DNA of 11,180 nucleotides from an uncultured Eubacterium sp. Lineage in GTDB: Bacteria > Bacillota > Clostridia > Peptostreptococcales > Anaerovoracaceae. Within the stretch, counting starts at the first letter, position 1, and each line of letters starts with the position of its first letter. Of this stretch, positions 1 to 6,239 are shown one piece after another. Position numbers and translations under genes: made by a program. The DNA is taken from positions 1-11,180 of the forward strand of contig URXI01000120.1 of assembly GCA_900551775.1 (NCBI GenBank), read 5' to 3'. The notes beneath the pieces are model-generated. The model did not search any database. It saw only the letters and a list, made by a program, of their open reading frames with translations, and was not told the origin of the DNA.

Positions 1-47
1 ATATTTTCAAATCCATTATCCTCCGCGATTCTTTTGTATTTCATCAT
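1..47 (-). CDS. Possible 5' end of a downstream gene, cut by the window edge
   Basis: One base after the stop codon of the penicillin-binding protein gene there is a tandem ATG-ATG (47-42), open to the window edge. It would read MMKYKRIAEDNGFEN. No ribosome binding site precedes it, so it would depend on coupling to the upstream gene. A rival start in another frame is the ATG at 16-14, which has a GGAGG at 24-20 but only three bases of spacing. Too little is visible to assign a family or to choose between the two frames. The tight spacing suggests a gene cotranscribed with the upstream one. Confidence 0.3.
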   Translation of the reverse strand, partial: MMKYKRIAEDNGFEN

Positions 48-48
48 T

Positions 49-1623
49 TCAATATAGATAATTGACAATTTCTTCAAAGACAGGCAGTGCTGAACTGCTG
101 CCTGTTCTTCCGTTTTCAGCGATGACTGTTACGGTATATTCCGGGTCTTCTGCCGGAAAGTAACCTGTAAACCAGCCGTGAACTGTTTCGTCCTCTCCAC
201 CGCCTGCTTCAGCAGAGCCGGTCTTTCCTGCCGCTGTCACGTGGGTCTGGCTGCCTGCCGCCGTGCCTTCCACGCAGACGAGTTCCATCATCTCTCCACC
301 CTCTGCAGCCGTAGTCTCTGTCATCACACGCTGCCCCTGGTCTTCTTGATTTTGCTGACTCATAATCACAGATAAACTGTGGTCGATTCCCTTGTTTGCG
401 ATGATGTTGGTCATCTTTGCGATTTGTATCGGCGTAACCAAAAGACTTCCCTGGCCGATGGACAGATTCGAGAGCCCGCTATATGCTCTTTCACTCTCGT
501 CCGGAAAACTACCTGCTTCTTCATCAGGAAATCCGGCAATCGTCGTCTTGCCCAAGCCCATCCGCCTCGCCATTTCAATGATATTTTCAGAACCGGTTTT
601 CTTACCAAGCTGCGCAAAATAGCAGTTACACGACTGGGCGAAAGCCTGCCTCAGATCCAAAGTACCATGACCATCCGGCTTCTCTTCGCAGATTAAATCG
701 ACGCCATTGACGGTGACTTTTCCCTTACAGTCGAAGGTATCGTCCATTGTAATATTACCGCTTTCAAGGGCTGCAGCAGCGACGACGATTTTAAAAACAG
801 AACCTGGCGGATACAGCCCCTGCACTGCTTTATTAATCAATTCTCCATTATCGCTGGTCAGATAGCTGTCTAGGTGATTCGGGTCGAAGACCGGTGAACT
901 GGCCATCGCCACCACCTGCCCGGTTTTAGCCTGGAGCACGACGACGGCACCGGAAATTCCATTGTCACTGAGGATTTCCTCCACCTTTTTCTGCAAGTTT
1001 GCATCAACTGTCGTCACCAGCGCGGATGGACTTACTTTATCCCCTGTTCCTATTTCTGTCGCGCCGATCCCCTTGATCGGTTCGCCGATGCCGTTTCCCA
1101 TCATAGAAAGTACCGCCGGAGATGAGGCCAGCCTGTCCTGAAACATCTTTTCAAGACCAGCAACACCGGTGCCGTCTGCATCGTTCAAGTACCCGATCAA
1201 ATGCGCCGCAATCTGTTCTTCTTCATATCTGCTGCTGCCGCAGAAGACATAAGCGCCGAATTCGCTGACCAACTTTTCGTTGACATAACGATCGTACTTC
1301 TGCGCTTTATAGACGACGTAATTGTCACCCTTGCTTCCTGCCAACTGGCCGCCGATCTGACTGATCAGTTGTTCCATCTTCACCGTACAGTTTTTTCGGT
1401 TCAATAAGTAGTAGTAACTGGAGCAGGAGTCAGTCAGCCTGACCATGTTTCTGTCATAAATCGTTCCCCTGGCATCATCACTTTGGATTTGAATGGCATA
1501 CTGCCCCTGCGCACCGCTTTCCAGTTCTTCATGGCACATGACTTGAATATAATAAAGTCTGCCGCAAAGTGCTGCCAAAACAGCGATACTAAGGATGAAC
1601 ACGATTCTGACCCTCTTCTGCAT
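49..1623 (-). CDS. Class B penicillin-binding protein (peptidoglycan D,D-transpeptidase)
   Basis: A membrane-anchored transpeptidase of 524 residues that would cross-link peptidoglycan stem peptides on the outer face of the membrane. Residues about 6-28 form an uncleaved N-terminal membrane segment. The class B signature RGTIYDRN (52-59) opens the short non-catalytic domain. The catalytic triad of motifs is complete: SVFK (275-278, nucleophile Ser275), SCN (331-333) and KTG (467-469), with the usual LSIGQG stretch at 387-392. No PASTA repeats follow. It is shorter than typical FtsI, PBP2 or SpoVD proteins and resembles the compact PbpA-type enzymes often paired with an FtsW/RodA-like protein, but no such partner is visible here. 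The ATG at 1623 is preceded by GGGGAGG with good spacing. It lies just after the terminator of the cmk/DUF1015 unit. Whether it serves elongation, division or sporulation cannot be told. Confidence 0.93.
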   Translation of the reverse strand: MQKRVRIVFILSIAVLAALCGRLYYIQVMCHEELESGAQGQYAIQIQSDDARGTIYDRNMVRLTDSCSSYYYLLNRKNCTVKMEQLISQIGGQLAGSKGDNYVVYKAQKYDRYVNEKLVSEFGAYVFCGSSRYEEEQIAAHLIGYLNDADGTGVAGLEKMFQDRLASSPAVLSMMGNGIGEPIKGIGATEIGTGDKVSPSALVTTVDANLQKKVEEILSDNGISGAVVVLQAKTGQVVAMASSPVFDPNHLDSYLTSDNGELINKAVQGLYPPGSVFKIVVAAAALESGNITMDDTFDCKGKVTVNGVDLICEEKPDGHGTLDLRQAFAQSCNCYFAQLGKKTGSENIIEMARRMGLGKTTIAGFPDEEAGSFPDESERAYSGLSNLSIGQGSLLVTPIQIAKMTNIIANKGIDHSLSVIMSQQNQEDQGQRVMTETTAAEGGEMMELVCVEGTAAGSQTHVTAAGKTGSAEAGGGEDETVHGWFTGYFPAEDPEYTVTVIAENGRTGSSSALPVFEEIVNYLY

Positions 1624-1643
1624 ATAATCCTCCCCACTCTCCG

Positions 1644-1685
1644 TAAATAAAAAAGCTCTGAAGATATTTTTACCTTCAAAGCCTT
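1644..1685 (-). terminator. Rho-independent terminator after the DUF1015 gene
   Basis: On the minus strand a 12-bp stem (arms 1685-1674 and 1663-1652, two G-U pairs) encloses a 10-base loop and is followed by TTTTTTTATTT. It lies 20 bases past the DUF1015 stop codon and should end the ylmC-nrdR-cmk-DUF1015 transcript. A TATAAT (1693-1688) sits directly before the stem and could be a -10 element for the penicillin-binding protein gene, but no good -35 element accompanies it. Confidence 0.85.
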
Positions 1686-1704
1686 TTATTATACGTCTCG
1701 CAGT

Positions 1705-2946
1705 TTAAAGTCTGTGCATGAACAGTCCGCTGCCGATTTTCGGTTCGAACCAGGTGGATTTTGGCGGCATGATTTCCCCATGATCGGCGATATTCATCAG
1801 TTCCTCCATAGATACCGGGTAGACTGCAAAGGCCACCTTCATATCCAGAGTCGCTCTGCGTTCCAGTTCTTTCAGCCCTCTGATTCCTCCGACAAAGTCA
1901 ATCCTCTGATCGATACGAGGGTCCTCAATTTGGAGAATTGGCCCCAGGAGATGCTTCTGCAAAATGGAAACATCCAGCGCATCGATGATATCGTCTGGGA
2001 TAATGCGCGCTTCACAGACCAGCTTATACCAATGCCCCTCCAGATACATAGAAAATTCGTGCAGCGCGTCCGGCCGGTACGGCATGCTGCCTTCATCAGT
2101 GACGACAAAACCAGCCTCAGCGATCTTTTTGAGGAATTCTGCTTTTGTATATCCCGCCAGATCTTTGACCACCCTGTTATAGTCGTAGATGCGCAAATCT
2201 TTATCTGGAAAAATCGCAGCCATGAAGAAGTTGAACTCTTCCTCTCCAGTATAGTCCGGGTGCTGACTGCGTCTCAATTCACCCACCTTGCAGGCTGATG
2301 CGCTGCGATGATGCCCATCGGCAATATAGAAATCCGGGATCTGGTCAAAAAGTCCACAGAGTGCTGCAATCAAATCATCGTCCTTGATCACCCACAGTGT
2401 GTGTCCGATACCGTCCTTTGTGACAAAATCATATTCCGGCTCACAACTTTGCACATATCCTTCAATGATGGTTCTGATCTGCAGATTATCCCTATATGTC
2501 AAAAAGACAGGCTCGGTATTGGCATTACAGACATCAAAATGGTTGATCCTGTCTATCTCTTTTTCAACTCTGGTAAACTCATGTTTCTTGATGACATTAT
2601 TCTTGTAATCATCGATACTGACACAGCCGACGATCCCTGTCTGGTAACGTCCGTTCATCTGCTGTCTGTAGATATACAGGGCAGGTGCATCCTCTTCGAT
2701 GAAAACTCTCCTGTGCAGGTATTCTTCGATATTCTGTTTCGCCTTTTCATAGACAGACTTATCGTAAGGATCTTTTACCTCCGGCAAATCGATCTCTGCT
2801 CTGCTGATGTGCAGGAAACTATCGGGATTTCCCTTCGCCATCTGCGCAGCCTCTTTTCTGTTCATCACGTCATAGGGCAGGGCGGCCACGCTTTCTGCCT
2901 TGTCTTTTGCCGGCCGCACTGCTCTAAAAGGTCTGACTACTGCCAT
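1705..2946 (-). CDS. DUF1015 family protein
   Basis: A 413-residue soluble protein with the full-length architecture and hallmark motifs of DUF1015: an N-terminal RPFRAVRP...ALPYDV block (5-27), KKHEFTR (120-126), ADGHHR (209-214) and a C-terminal MPPKSTWFEPKIGSGLF block (393-409). There is no signal peptide or membrane segment. From general knowledge, members of this family are often found beside serine biosynthesis genes (serA/serC) in clostridia; here it instead follows cmk. The biochemical role is not established to my knowledge. The DGHHR motif recalls the GxRR/GxHR-type nucleotide-binding motif of ParB/SerK-like domains, which is only an inference. The ATG is two bases after the cmk stop, and its AAGGAG lies inside the 3' end of cmk, so the two genes are translationally coupled. 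Confidence 0.93.
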   Translation of the reverse strand: MAVVRPFRAVRPAKDKAESVAALPYDVMNRKEAAQMAKGNPDSFLHISRAEIDLPEVKDPYDKSVYEKAKQNIEEYLHRRVFIEEDAPALYIYRQQMNGRYQTGIVGCVSIDDYKNNVIKKHEFTRVEKEIDRINHFDVCNANTEPVFLTYRDNLQIRTIIEGYVQSCEPEYDFVTKDGIGHTLWVIKDDDLIAALCGLFDQIPDFYIADGHHRSASACKVGELRRSQHPDYTGEEEFNFFMAAIFPDKDLRIYDYNRVVKDLAGYTKAEFLKKIAEAGFVVTDEGSMPYRPDALHEFSMYLEGHWYKLVCEARIIPDDIIDALDVSILQKHLLGPILQIEDPRIDQRIDFVGGIRGLKELERRATLDMKVAFAVYPVSMEELMNIADHGEIMPPKSTWFEPKIGSGLFMHRL

Positions 2947-2948
2947 AA

Positions 2949-3599
2949 TTACTTCATCTCCTTACAAATATATTCTATGACTTCTTCTATTGACATGTTC
3001 GTCGTATCTACTTCTATGGCGTCCTCTGCCTTTCTGAGAGGTGTGACATCCCTGGTCGTGTCGTTGTGGTCTCTGGCCTTCATATCCGCTAAGACCTGCT
3101 CGTAGTCCACCTTCTGCCCTTTTTCCAGAAGTTCTTTATATCTGCGCTTTGCCCGCTCCTCAGGTGAAGCGGTGATGAAGAACTTGTATTCTGCATCAGG
3201 AAAGACGACGGTGCCGATATCACGGCCGTCCATGACCACGCTCTTTGCCTGTCCCATCTTCTGCTGCAGGTCTACTAATTTCTTGCGGACAATGGCGACT
3301 GCGGAACATCTGGATGCCTGTTTTGATATCTCCGGCGTACGGATCAAGTCGTTAACCACCTGTCCGTCCAAGATGGTGTCCCCTTTAGAAAAATCAATTT
3401 CCGTCGTATCAAGCAGTTTCTGAATGCCTGCCAGATCATCGACGCTGATGCCTTCTTTCAGCATCTTATAGCCAATGGCCCGATACATGGCTCCCGTATC
3501 GATATAGTCTATGGAAAGCTTCTGTGCAACAGCCTTTGCAATGGTGCTCTTGCCTGCCCCGCTAGGTCCGTCTACTGCGATTCTTATCATATCTTCCAT
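2949..3599 (-). CDS. cmk: Cytidylate kinase
   Basis: (d)CMP kinase, 216 residues, which transfers phosphate from ATP to CMP or dCMP in cytosolic pyrimidine nucleotide metabolism. The P-loop GPSGAGKST is at 11-19, the substrate-binding YIDTGAMYRA at 33-41, DGRDIGT at 124-130, and the C-terminal lid and CMP-binding region with RDHNDTTRD (176-184) and PL-KAEDAI-VDTT (187-200). The length is normal for bacterial Cmk. The ATG at 3599 is preceded by AGGAG with six bases of spacing, and that site overlaps the nrdR stop codon TAG, so I prefer it over the internal ATG three codons later. The gene is tightly packed between nrdR (9-base gap) and DUF1015 (2-base gap), which indicates one operon. The grouping with nrdR is biologically coherent because both act on nucleotide pools. 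Confidence 0.97.
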   Translation of the reverse strand: MEDMIRIAVDGPSGAGKSTIAKAVAQKLSIDYIDTGAMYRAIGYKMLKEGISVDDLAGIQKLLDTTEIDFSKGDTILDGQVVNDLIRTPEISKQASRCSAVAIVRKKLVDLQQKMGQAKSVVMDGRDIGTVVFPDAEYKFFITASPEERAKRRYKELLEKGQKVDYEQVLADMKARDHNDTTRDVTPLRKAEDAIEVDTTNMSIEEVIEYICKEMK

Positions 3600-3608
3600 C
3601 TCTATCTC

Positions 3609-4064
3609 CTATTTGTTTCCGATTAATTTCTCGATTTCTTTGATAAAAGTATTCACATCTGTAAACTGCCTGTACACAGAAGCGAATCTCACGTAAGCCA
3701 CCTCGTCCACCTTCTTCAACTGATCCATGATCAATTCTCCGATAAAAGTGCTCTCTACTTCTTTTTCCATCAAATTGTTGAGTCCTCGTTCAATCTCGTC
3801 GACGATGCGCTCAATTTCGGCCATCGGCACCGGTCTTTTTTCACAGGCTTTGACGATGCCGCTCATGACCTTGCTGCGGTCAAAGGCTTCCCTTCTCCCG
3901 TCTTTCTTTATAATCATGATGATAGATTCTTCTACTTTTTCATATGTGGTAAAACGCTTGCCGCAGTTTTCACATCCCCTTCTTCTTCTGATGGCATGTC
4001 CTTCTTCCGTCGGCCGCGAATCAATGACTTTTGTGTCTGGATTTTCACAATATGGACATCTCAT
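3609..4064 (-). CDS. nrdR: Transcriptional repressor NrdR
   Basis: A 151-residue repressor of ribonucleotide reductase genes. The N-terminal zinc ribbon has two CxxC pairs (Cys3, Cys6, Cys31, Cys34) with the RRRRGCENCGKRFTTYE DNA-binding block (26-42). An ATP-cone domain follows (about 49-139) that senses ATP/dATP. The reading frame stays open to an ATG at 4085, but the chosen start at 4064 begins with the invariant MRCPYC and has GGGAGG six bases upstream; the longer version would contain that site inside its coding region. Length matches the family. The 85-base gap to the ylmC-like gene holds a promoter-like element overlapped by a NrdR-box-like palindrome, so this gene may control itself. 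It is followed closely by cmk. Confidence 0.97.
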   Translation of the reverse strand: MRCPYCENPDTKVIDSRPTEEGHAIRRRRGCENCGKRFTTYEKVEESIIMIIKKDGRREAFDRSKVMSGIVKACEKRPVPMAEIERIVDEIERGLNNLMEKEVESTFIGELIMDQLKKVDEVAYVRFASVYRQFTDVNTFIKEIEKLIGNK

Positions 4065-4111
4065 TTCGTCCCTCCCGCTTCTCATCTACAAGAAAAAATG
4101 TAATAATCTTT

Positions 4112-4140
4112 ATTGTACTACATATTGTGTTTATTTTCCA
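4112..4140 (-). promoter_or_regulatory. Candidate nrdR promoter
   Basis: TGGAAA (4140-4135) and TACAAT (4117-4112) are separated by exactly 17 bases on the minus strand. They match the sigma-A -35 and -10 consensus at 4/6 and 5/6 positions. This is an inference from sequence; it would give nrdR-cmk-DUF1015 a start independent of the ylmC-like gene. Confidence 0.4.
4115..4130. promoter_or_regulatory. NrdR-box-like palindrome
   Basis: GTACTACATATTGTGT agrees with the remembered NrdR-box consensus ACACWATATATWGTGT at 13 of 16 positions, with one half nearly perfect. It overlaps the spacer and -10 of the candidate nrdR promoter, as expected for a repressor site. NrdR boxes usually come in pairs about three helical turns apart, and I see no convincing second box, which lowers confidence. 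Confidence 0.45.
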
Positions 4141-4149
4141 TAGAATTTA

Positions 4150-4392
4150 TCAAAATGTATCCAAATCCACTAAGACCACATCGTCACCGATGGTCCTGAT
4201 CCTGTCCCATTTTATGACGAAATCGTCCTCCCTGCTGCCAAAAAATCGAAAAATCCCTTTCTCCGCCGGTATCACAATTCCATCGATGGTTCCTTCTTCC
4301 AGGTTCACCTCTATATCGTAAATAAATCCCAAGCTTCTTCCATCACTAATGTTGATCACTTCTTTGTTTTTCAGTTTGTCCGTACTCAGCAT
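4150..4392 (-). CDS. ylmC: YlmC/YmxH family PRC-barrel protein
   Basis: A small, soluble 80-residue protein of the PRC-barrel YlmC/YmxH type. It begins MLSTDKLKNKEVINISDGR and has the typical LGFIYDIEVN and GTIDGIVIPA strands, ending in IGDDVVLVDLD. Members occur widely in endospore formers near sporulation sigma factor genes or nrdR. Their molecular function is not defined, although PRC-barrels generally bind RNA or protein partners. The frame opens at 4407, but GGAGGG lies between that ATG and the ATG at 4392 with about eight bases of spacing, so 4392 is the better start. It is the first gene of the ylmC-nrdR-cmk-DUF1015 group, following the symporter terminator. The 85-base gap to nrdR means cotranscription is likely but not certain. 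Confidence 0.88.
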   Translation of the reverse strand: MLSTDKLKNKEVINISDGRSLGFIYDIEVNLEEGTIDGIVIPAEKGIFRFFGSREDDFVIKWDRIRTIGDDVVLVDLDTF

Positions 4393-4416
4393 TTTTTGTC
4401 CCTCCATCTTATTGTT

Positions 4417-4447
4417 CGTATACAGGATATATATATTCGCTGGTCAA
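4417..4447 (-). promoter_or_regulatory. Weak candidate promoter for the ylmC-like gene
   Basis: TTGACC (4447-4442) is a good -35 element, and TATACG (4422-4417) follows after a long 19-base spacer. It sits between the symporter terminator and the ylmC ribosome binding site, where a promoter is expected. The -10 match and spacing are poor, and a sporulation sigma factor promoter cannot be excluded. Confidence 0.27.
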
Positions 4448-4469
4448 AGGGATTATGCATCAATACAAT

Positions 4470-4503
4470 CAAAACAGCCGTACTTCTTTTGTCGAAGTAC
4501 GGC
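4470..4503 (-). terminator. Hairpin terminator after the symporter gene
   Basis: A perfect 10-bp inverted repeat, GCCGTACTTC and GAAGTACGGC (arms 4503-4494 and 4486-4477), with a 7-base loop starts 9 bases after the symporter stop codon. TGTTTTGATTG follows on the minus strand. The T tract is interrupted, so termination may be partial. Confidence 0.75.
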
Positions 4504-4512
4504 CATAGGGTA

Positions 4513-5925
4513 TTAGGCGCCGATTTTCATATGTGCTTCTTTTTCGAAATATTCCTTCGTCTCTCTTGCAACGACGCCGCTCAGTGCGACCAATGCAATC
4601 AGGTTCGGAATTGCCATCAAGCCGTTGAAGATGTCTGCAATCGTCCAGACGGCTTCGACAGTCAGGAACGGTCCGATCAATACTGCCAGTATGTAGATCC
4701 ACTTATAGGTCAGAAGTACATTCTTTTTCTTTCCTACCAGATACTCCAGGCATCTCTCAGAATAGTAGTCCCATCCTAAAATTGTAGTAAACGCGAAAAA
4801 CGCCAAGCAGAGCATCAGTACGAAAGCGCCTGTGCTCTGGCTCCAAGGCAGCCCCTGTCCAAAAGCGTAGGCAGTGCATTCCGCACCTTCCAGTCCCTGA
4901 TCCATGGCACCGGTCATAATCAGAGTCGTACCCGTCATGGTGCAGATGACGATGGTGTCAATGAAAGTGCCGGTCATGGAAATCAGACCCTGTCTTACGG
5001 TCGTCTTTGTCTTCGCTGCAGCTGCTGCAATCGGTGCGCTGCCCAGACCTGCTTCATTGGAAAAGATACCTCTGGCAACACCCTTCTGCATGGCTACCAT
5101 CATAGCCCCTAGAGCACCGCCTGCCATGGCGCGAAGGCCGAAAGCAGACTTGACGATTTCTGCAATGGCTGCCGGAAATTCTTTGATATGAAATATAATA
5201 ATAGCGAGGCATACTACTACATACATCACTGCCATAAATGGGACAATGATCGTAGTAACGCTGGAAATACGCTTGATTCCGCCGATAACAACCAAAGCCG
5301 TTGCTGCGGCAACGATGATGGCGGCTGCAACTGTCGCAACGGAATATTCTCCGCCGAACAGGGAAATCATATGCTGACTGTCAGGGTCAGCAAAGTTCTT
5401 TACCGCCGAAGCGATTCCGTTAACCTGTGTAATCGTACCGATTCCTAAAAGTCCGGCACCTACACCGAAGATGGCAAAGAGCTTGGCCAGCCATTTCCAA
5501 CTTGCTCCCATCCCTTTTTCGATGTAATAGAAAGGTCCGCCCAAGGCATGTCCTTCATCGTCTATGGTCCTATACTTTACAGCTAAGAGACCTTCTGAAT
5601 ACTTGGTTGCCATTCCAAAGAAGGCTGCCAGGATCATCCAGAAAAGTGCTCCCGGACCACCTGCTGCAACTGCCGTCGCCACGCCCACGATGTTTCCTGT
5701 ACCGATGGTAGCAGCCATTGCTGTACAGAAAGCGCCAAAGCTGGTAACTTCTCCCTCTGCGCCTTCTTCGTTGGTCAGCATGAACTTCAATGCTTTACCC
5801 AGTTTTCTCACTTGGACCACTTTGACTCTGCACGTCAAAAGGATTCCTGTACCCATGATCAATACGATGAGGGGTATGCCCCAGACAAAATCATCGATAC
5901 TCTTCAAAATTTCTGTAAAATTCAT
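4513..5925 (-). CDS. AGCS-family alanine/glycine:cation symporter
   Basis: A multi-pass membrane carrier of 470 residues that would import glycine and/or alanine with Na+ (or H+). Typical AGCS blocks are GTGNIVGVATA and the following AAGGPGALFWM (75-97), ATKYSEGLLAVKYR (106-119), GGPFYYIEKGMG (129-140) and the KGVARGIFSNEAGLGSAP signature (281-298). About ten hydrophobic segments are visible. The frame remains open to an ATG at 6075, but that extension of 50 codons translates the riboswitch and its terminator. The ATG at 5925 (MNFTEILKS) is preceded by GAGGAG and GAAGGA and gives a normal family length. The glycine riboswitch in the leader argues that glycine is a physiological substrate. The gene appears monocistronic, with its own promoter and terminator. 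Confidence 0.96.
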   Translation of the reverse strand: MNFTEILKSIDDFVWGIPLIVLIMGTGILLTCRVKVVQVRKLGKALKFMLTNEEGAEGEVTSFGAFCTAMAATIGTGNIVGVATAVAAGGPGALFWMILAAFFGMATKYSEGLLAVKYRTIDDEGHALGGPFYYIEKGMGASWKWLAKLFAIFGVGAGLLGIGTITQVNGIASAVKNFADPDSQHMISLFGGEYSVATVAAAIIVAAATALVVIGGIKRISSVTTIIVPFMAVMYVVVCLAIIIFHIKEFPAAIAEIVKSAFGLRAMAGGALGAMMVAMQKGVARGIFSNEAGLGSAPIAAAAAKTKTTVRQGLISMTGTFIDTIVICTMTGTTLIMTGAMDQGLEGAECTAYAFGQGLPWSQSTGAFVLMLCLAFFAFTTILGWDYYSERCLEYLVGKKKNVLLTYKWIYILAVLIGPFLTVEAVWTIADIFNGLMAIPNLIALVALSGVVARETKEYFEKEAHMKIGA

Positions 5926-5961
5926 TCCTTCATCTCCTCTTTCTTTTGTCAAATTAAATAA

Positions 5962-5990
5962 AGCAAAAGCCGAATTATTGAATTCGGCTC
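5962..5990 (-). terminator. Riboswitch-controlled intrinsic terminator
   Basis: On the minus strand AGCCGAATT (5989-5981), a CAAT loop and AATTCGGCT (5976-5968) form a perfect 9-bp stem followed by TTTGCTTTATTT. It lies between the glycine aptamer and the symporter ribosome binding site, so it is the expression platform. Its 3' arm can alternatively pair with AGAGCCGA in the closing stem of the aptamer. Confidence 0.88.
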
Positions 5991-6025
5991 TAGAGAGATG
6001 ACATAAGCTATTTAGATGAACTATC

Positions 6026-6117
6026 GGCTCTGTCCTCTTTGCCTGAGATATCACGTATGGGTTGCTTATGTCCATGCGCTTAAACCTTCGGCGACCTTGC
6101 GGTACTCTCCAGAGAGG
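6026..6117 (-). promoter_or_regulatory. Glycine riboswitch aptamer (single)
   Basis: The minus strand carries the conserved glycine aptamer elements in order: CTCTG of stem P1 (6114-6110) running into GGAGAG (6110-6105), an ACC-GCAA-GGT hairpin, GCCGAAGG (6092-6085), a variable P3 arm, CTCAGGCAAA (6047-6038) and GGACAGAG (6035-6028), whose CAGAG closes P1. Only one aptamer is recognisable rather than the common tandem pair. A small hairpin, TCTG-AAGGG-CAGA, at 6133-6121 may be the remnant ('ghost') partner seen in singlet forms. It precedes an amino acid symporter, a known class of target for this riboswitch. Confidence 0.93.
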
Positions 6118-6150
6118 TAGTCTGCCCTTCAGATTCTTTGGAAATCAAAA

Positions 6151-6207
6151 AGACCAAATTGTCTGAAATACAAACTAACGTAAAGAGTGTATCATACAAT
6201 TTGGTCT
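6151..6207 (-). terminator. Long-loop inverted repeat, likely terminator of the foldase gene
   Basis: Perfect 12-bp arms AGACCAAATTGT (6207-6196) and ACAATTTGGTCT (6162-6151) flank a 33-base loop; on the minus strand the second arm runs into TTTTTGATTT. It lies about 33 bases after the stop codon of the trigger-factor-like gene. ATACA and TGTAT inside the loop could extend the pairing. The loop is long for a terminator, and the element overlaps the next promoter. Confidence 0.6.
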
Positions 6208-6214
6208 ATTGCAA
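6186..6214 (-). promoter_or_regulatory. Candidate promoter of the riboswitch-symporter transcript
   Basis: TTGCAA (6214-6209), a 17-base spacer and TACACT (6191-6186) preceded by TGA, an extended -10, lie on the minus strand about 70 bases before the aptamer. One arm of the long inverted repeat occupies the spacer. Position and spacing support it; the -10 hexamer matches 4/6. Confidence 0.5.
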
Positions 6215-6239
6215 CAAATTTTGGTATCTTTTTCTGTAA

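Noticed and set aside
1714..2298. Plus-strand open frame of 194 codons opposite the 3' half of DUF1015.
   Set aside because: Antisense shadow without a recognisable domain, and it covers a conserved part of DUF1015.
2308..3105. Long plus-strand open frame of 265 codons opposite the DUF1015 and cmk genes.
   Set aside because: It is fully antisense to two genes with clear family motifs and shows no recognisable domain. Its composition fits a shadow frame.
4065..4085. Upstream ATG at 4085 as the start of nrdR.
   Set aside because: The extension contains the GGGAGG ribosome binding site for the ATG at 4064, and the family invariably begins with MRCPYC.
5926..6075. A 50-codon N-terminal extension of the symporter reading frame, up to an ATG at 6075.
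   Set aside because: It translates the riboswitch aptamer and terminator, lacks a suitable ribosome binding site and has no family homology; the ATG at 5925 fits the family length and has a good site.
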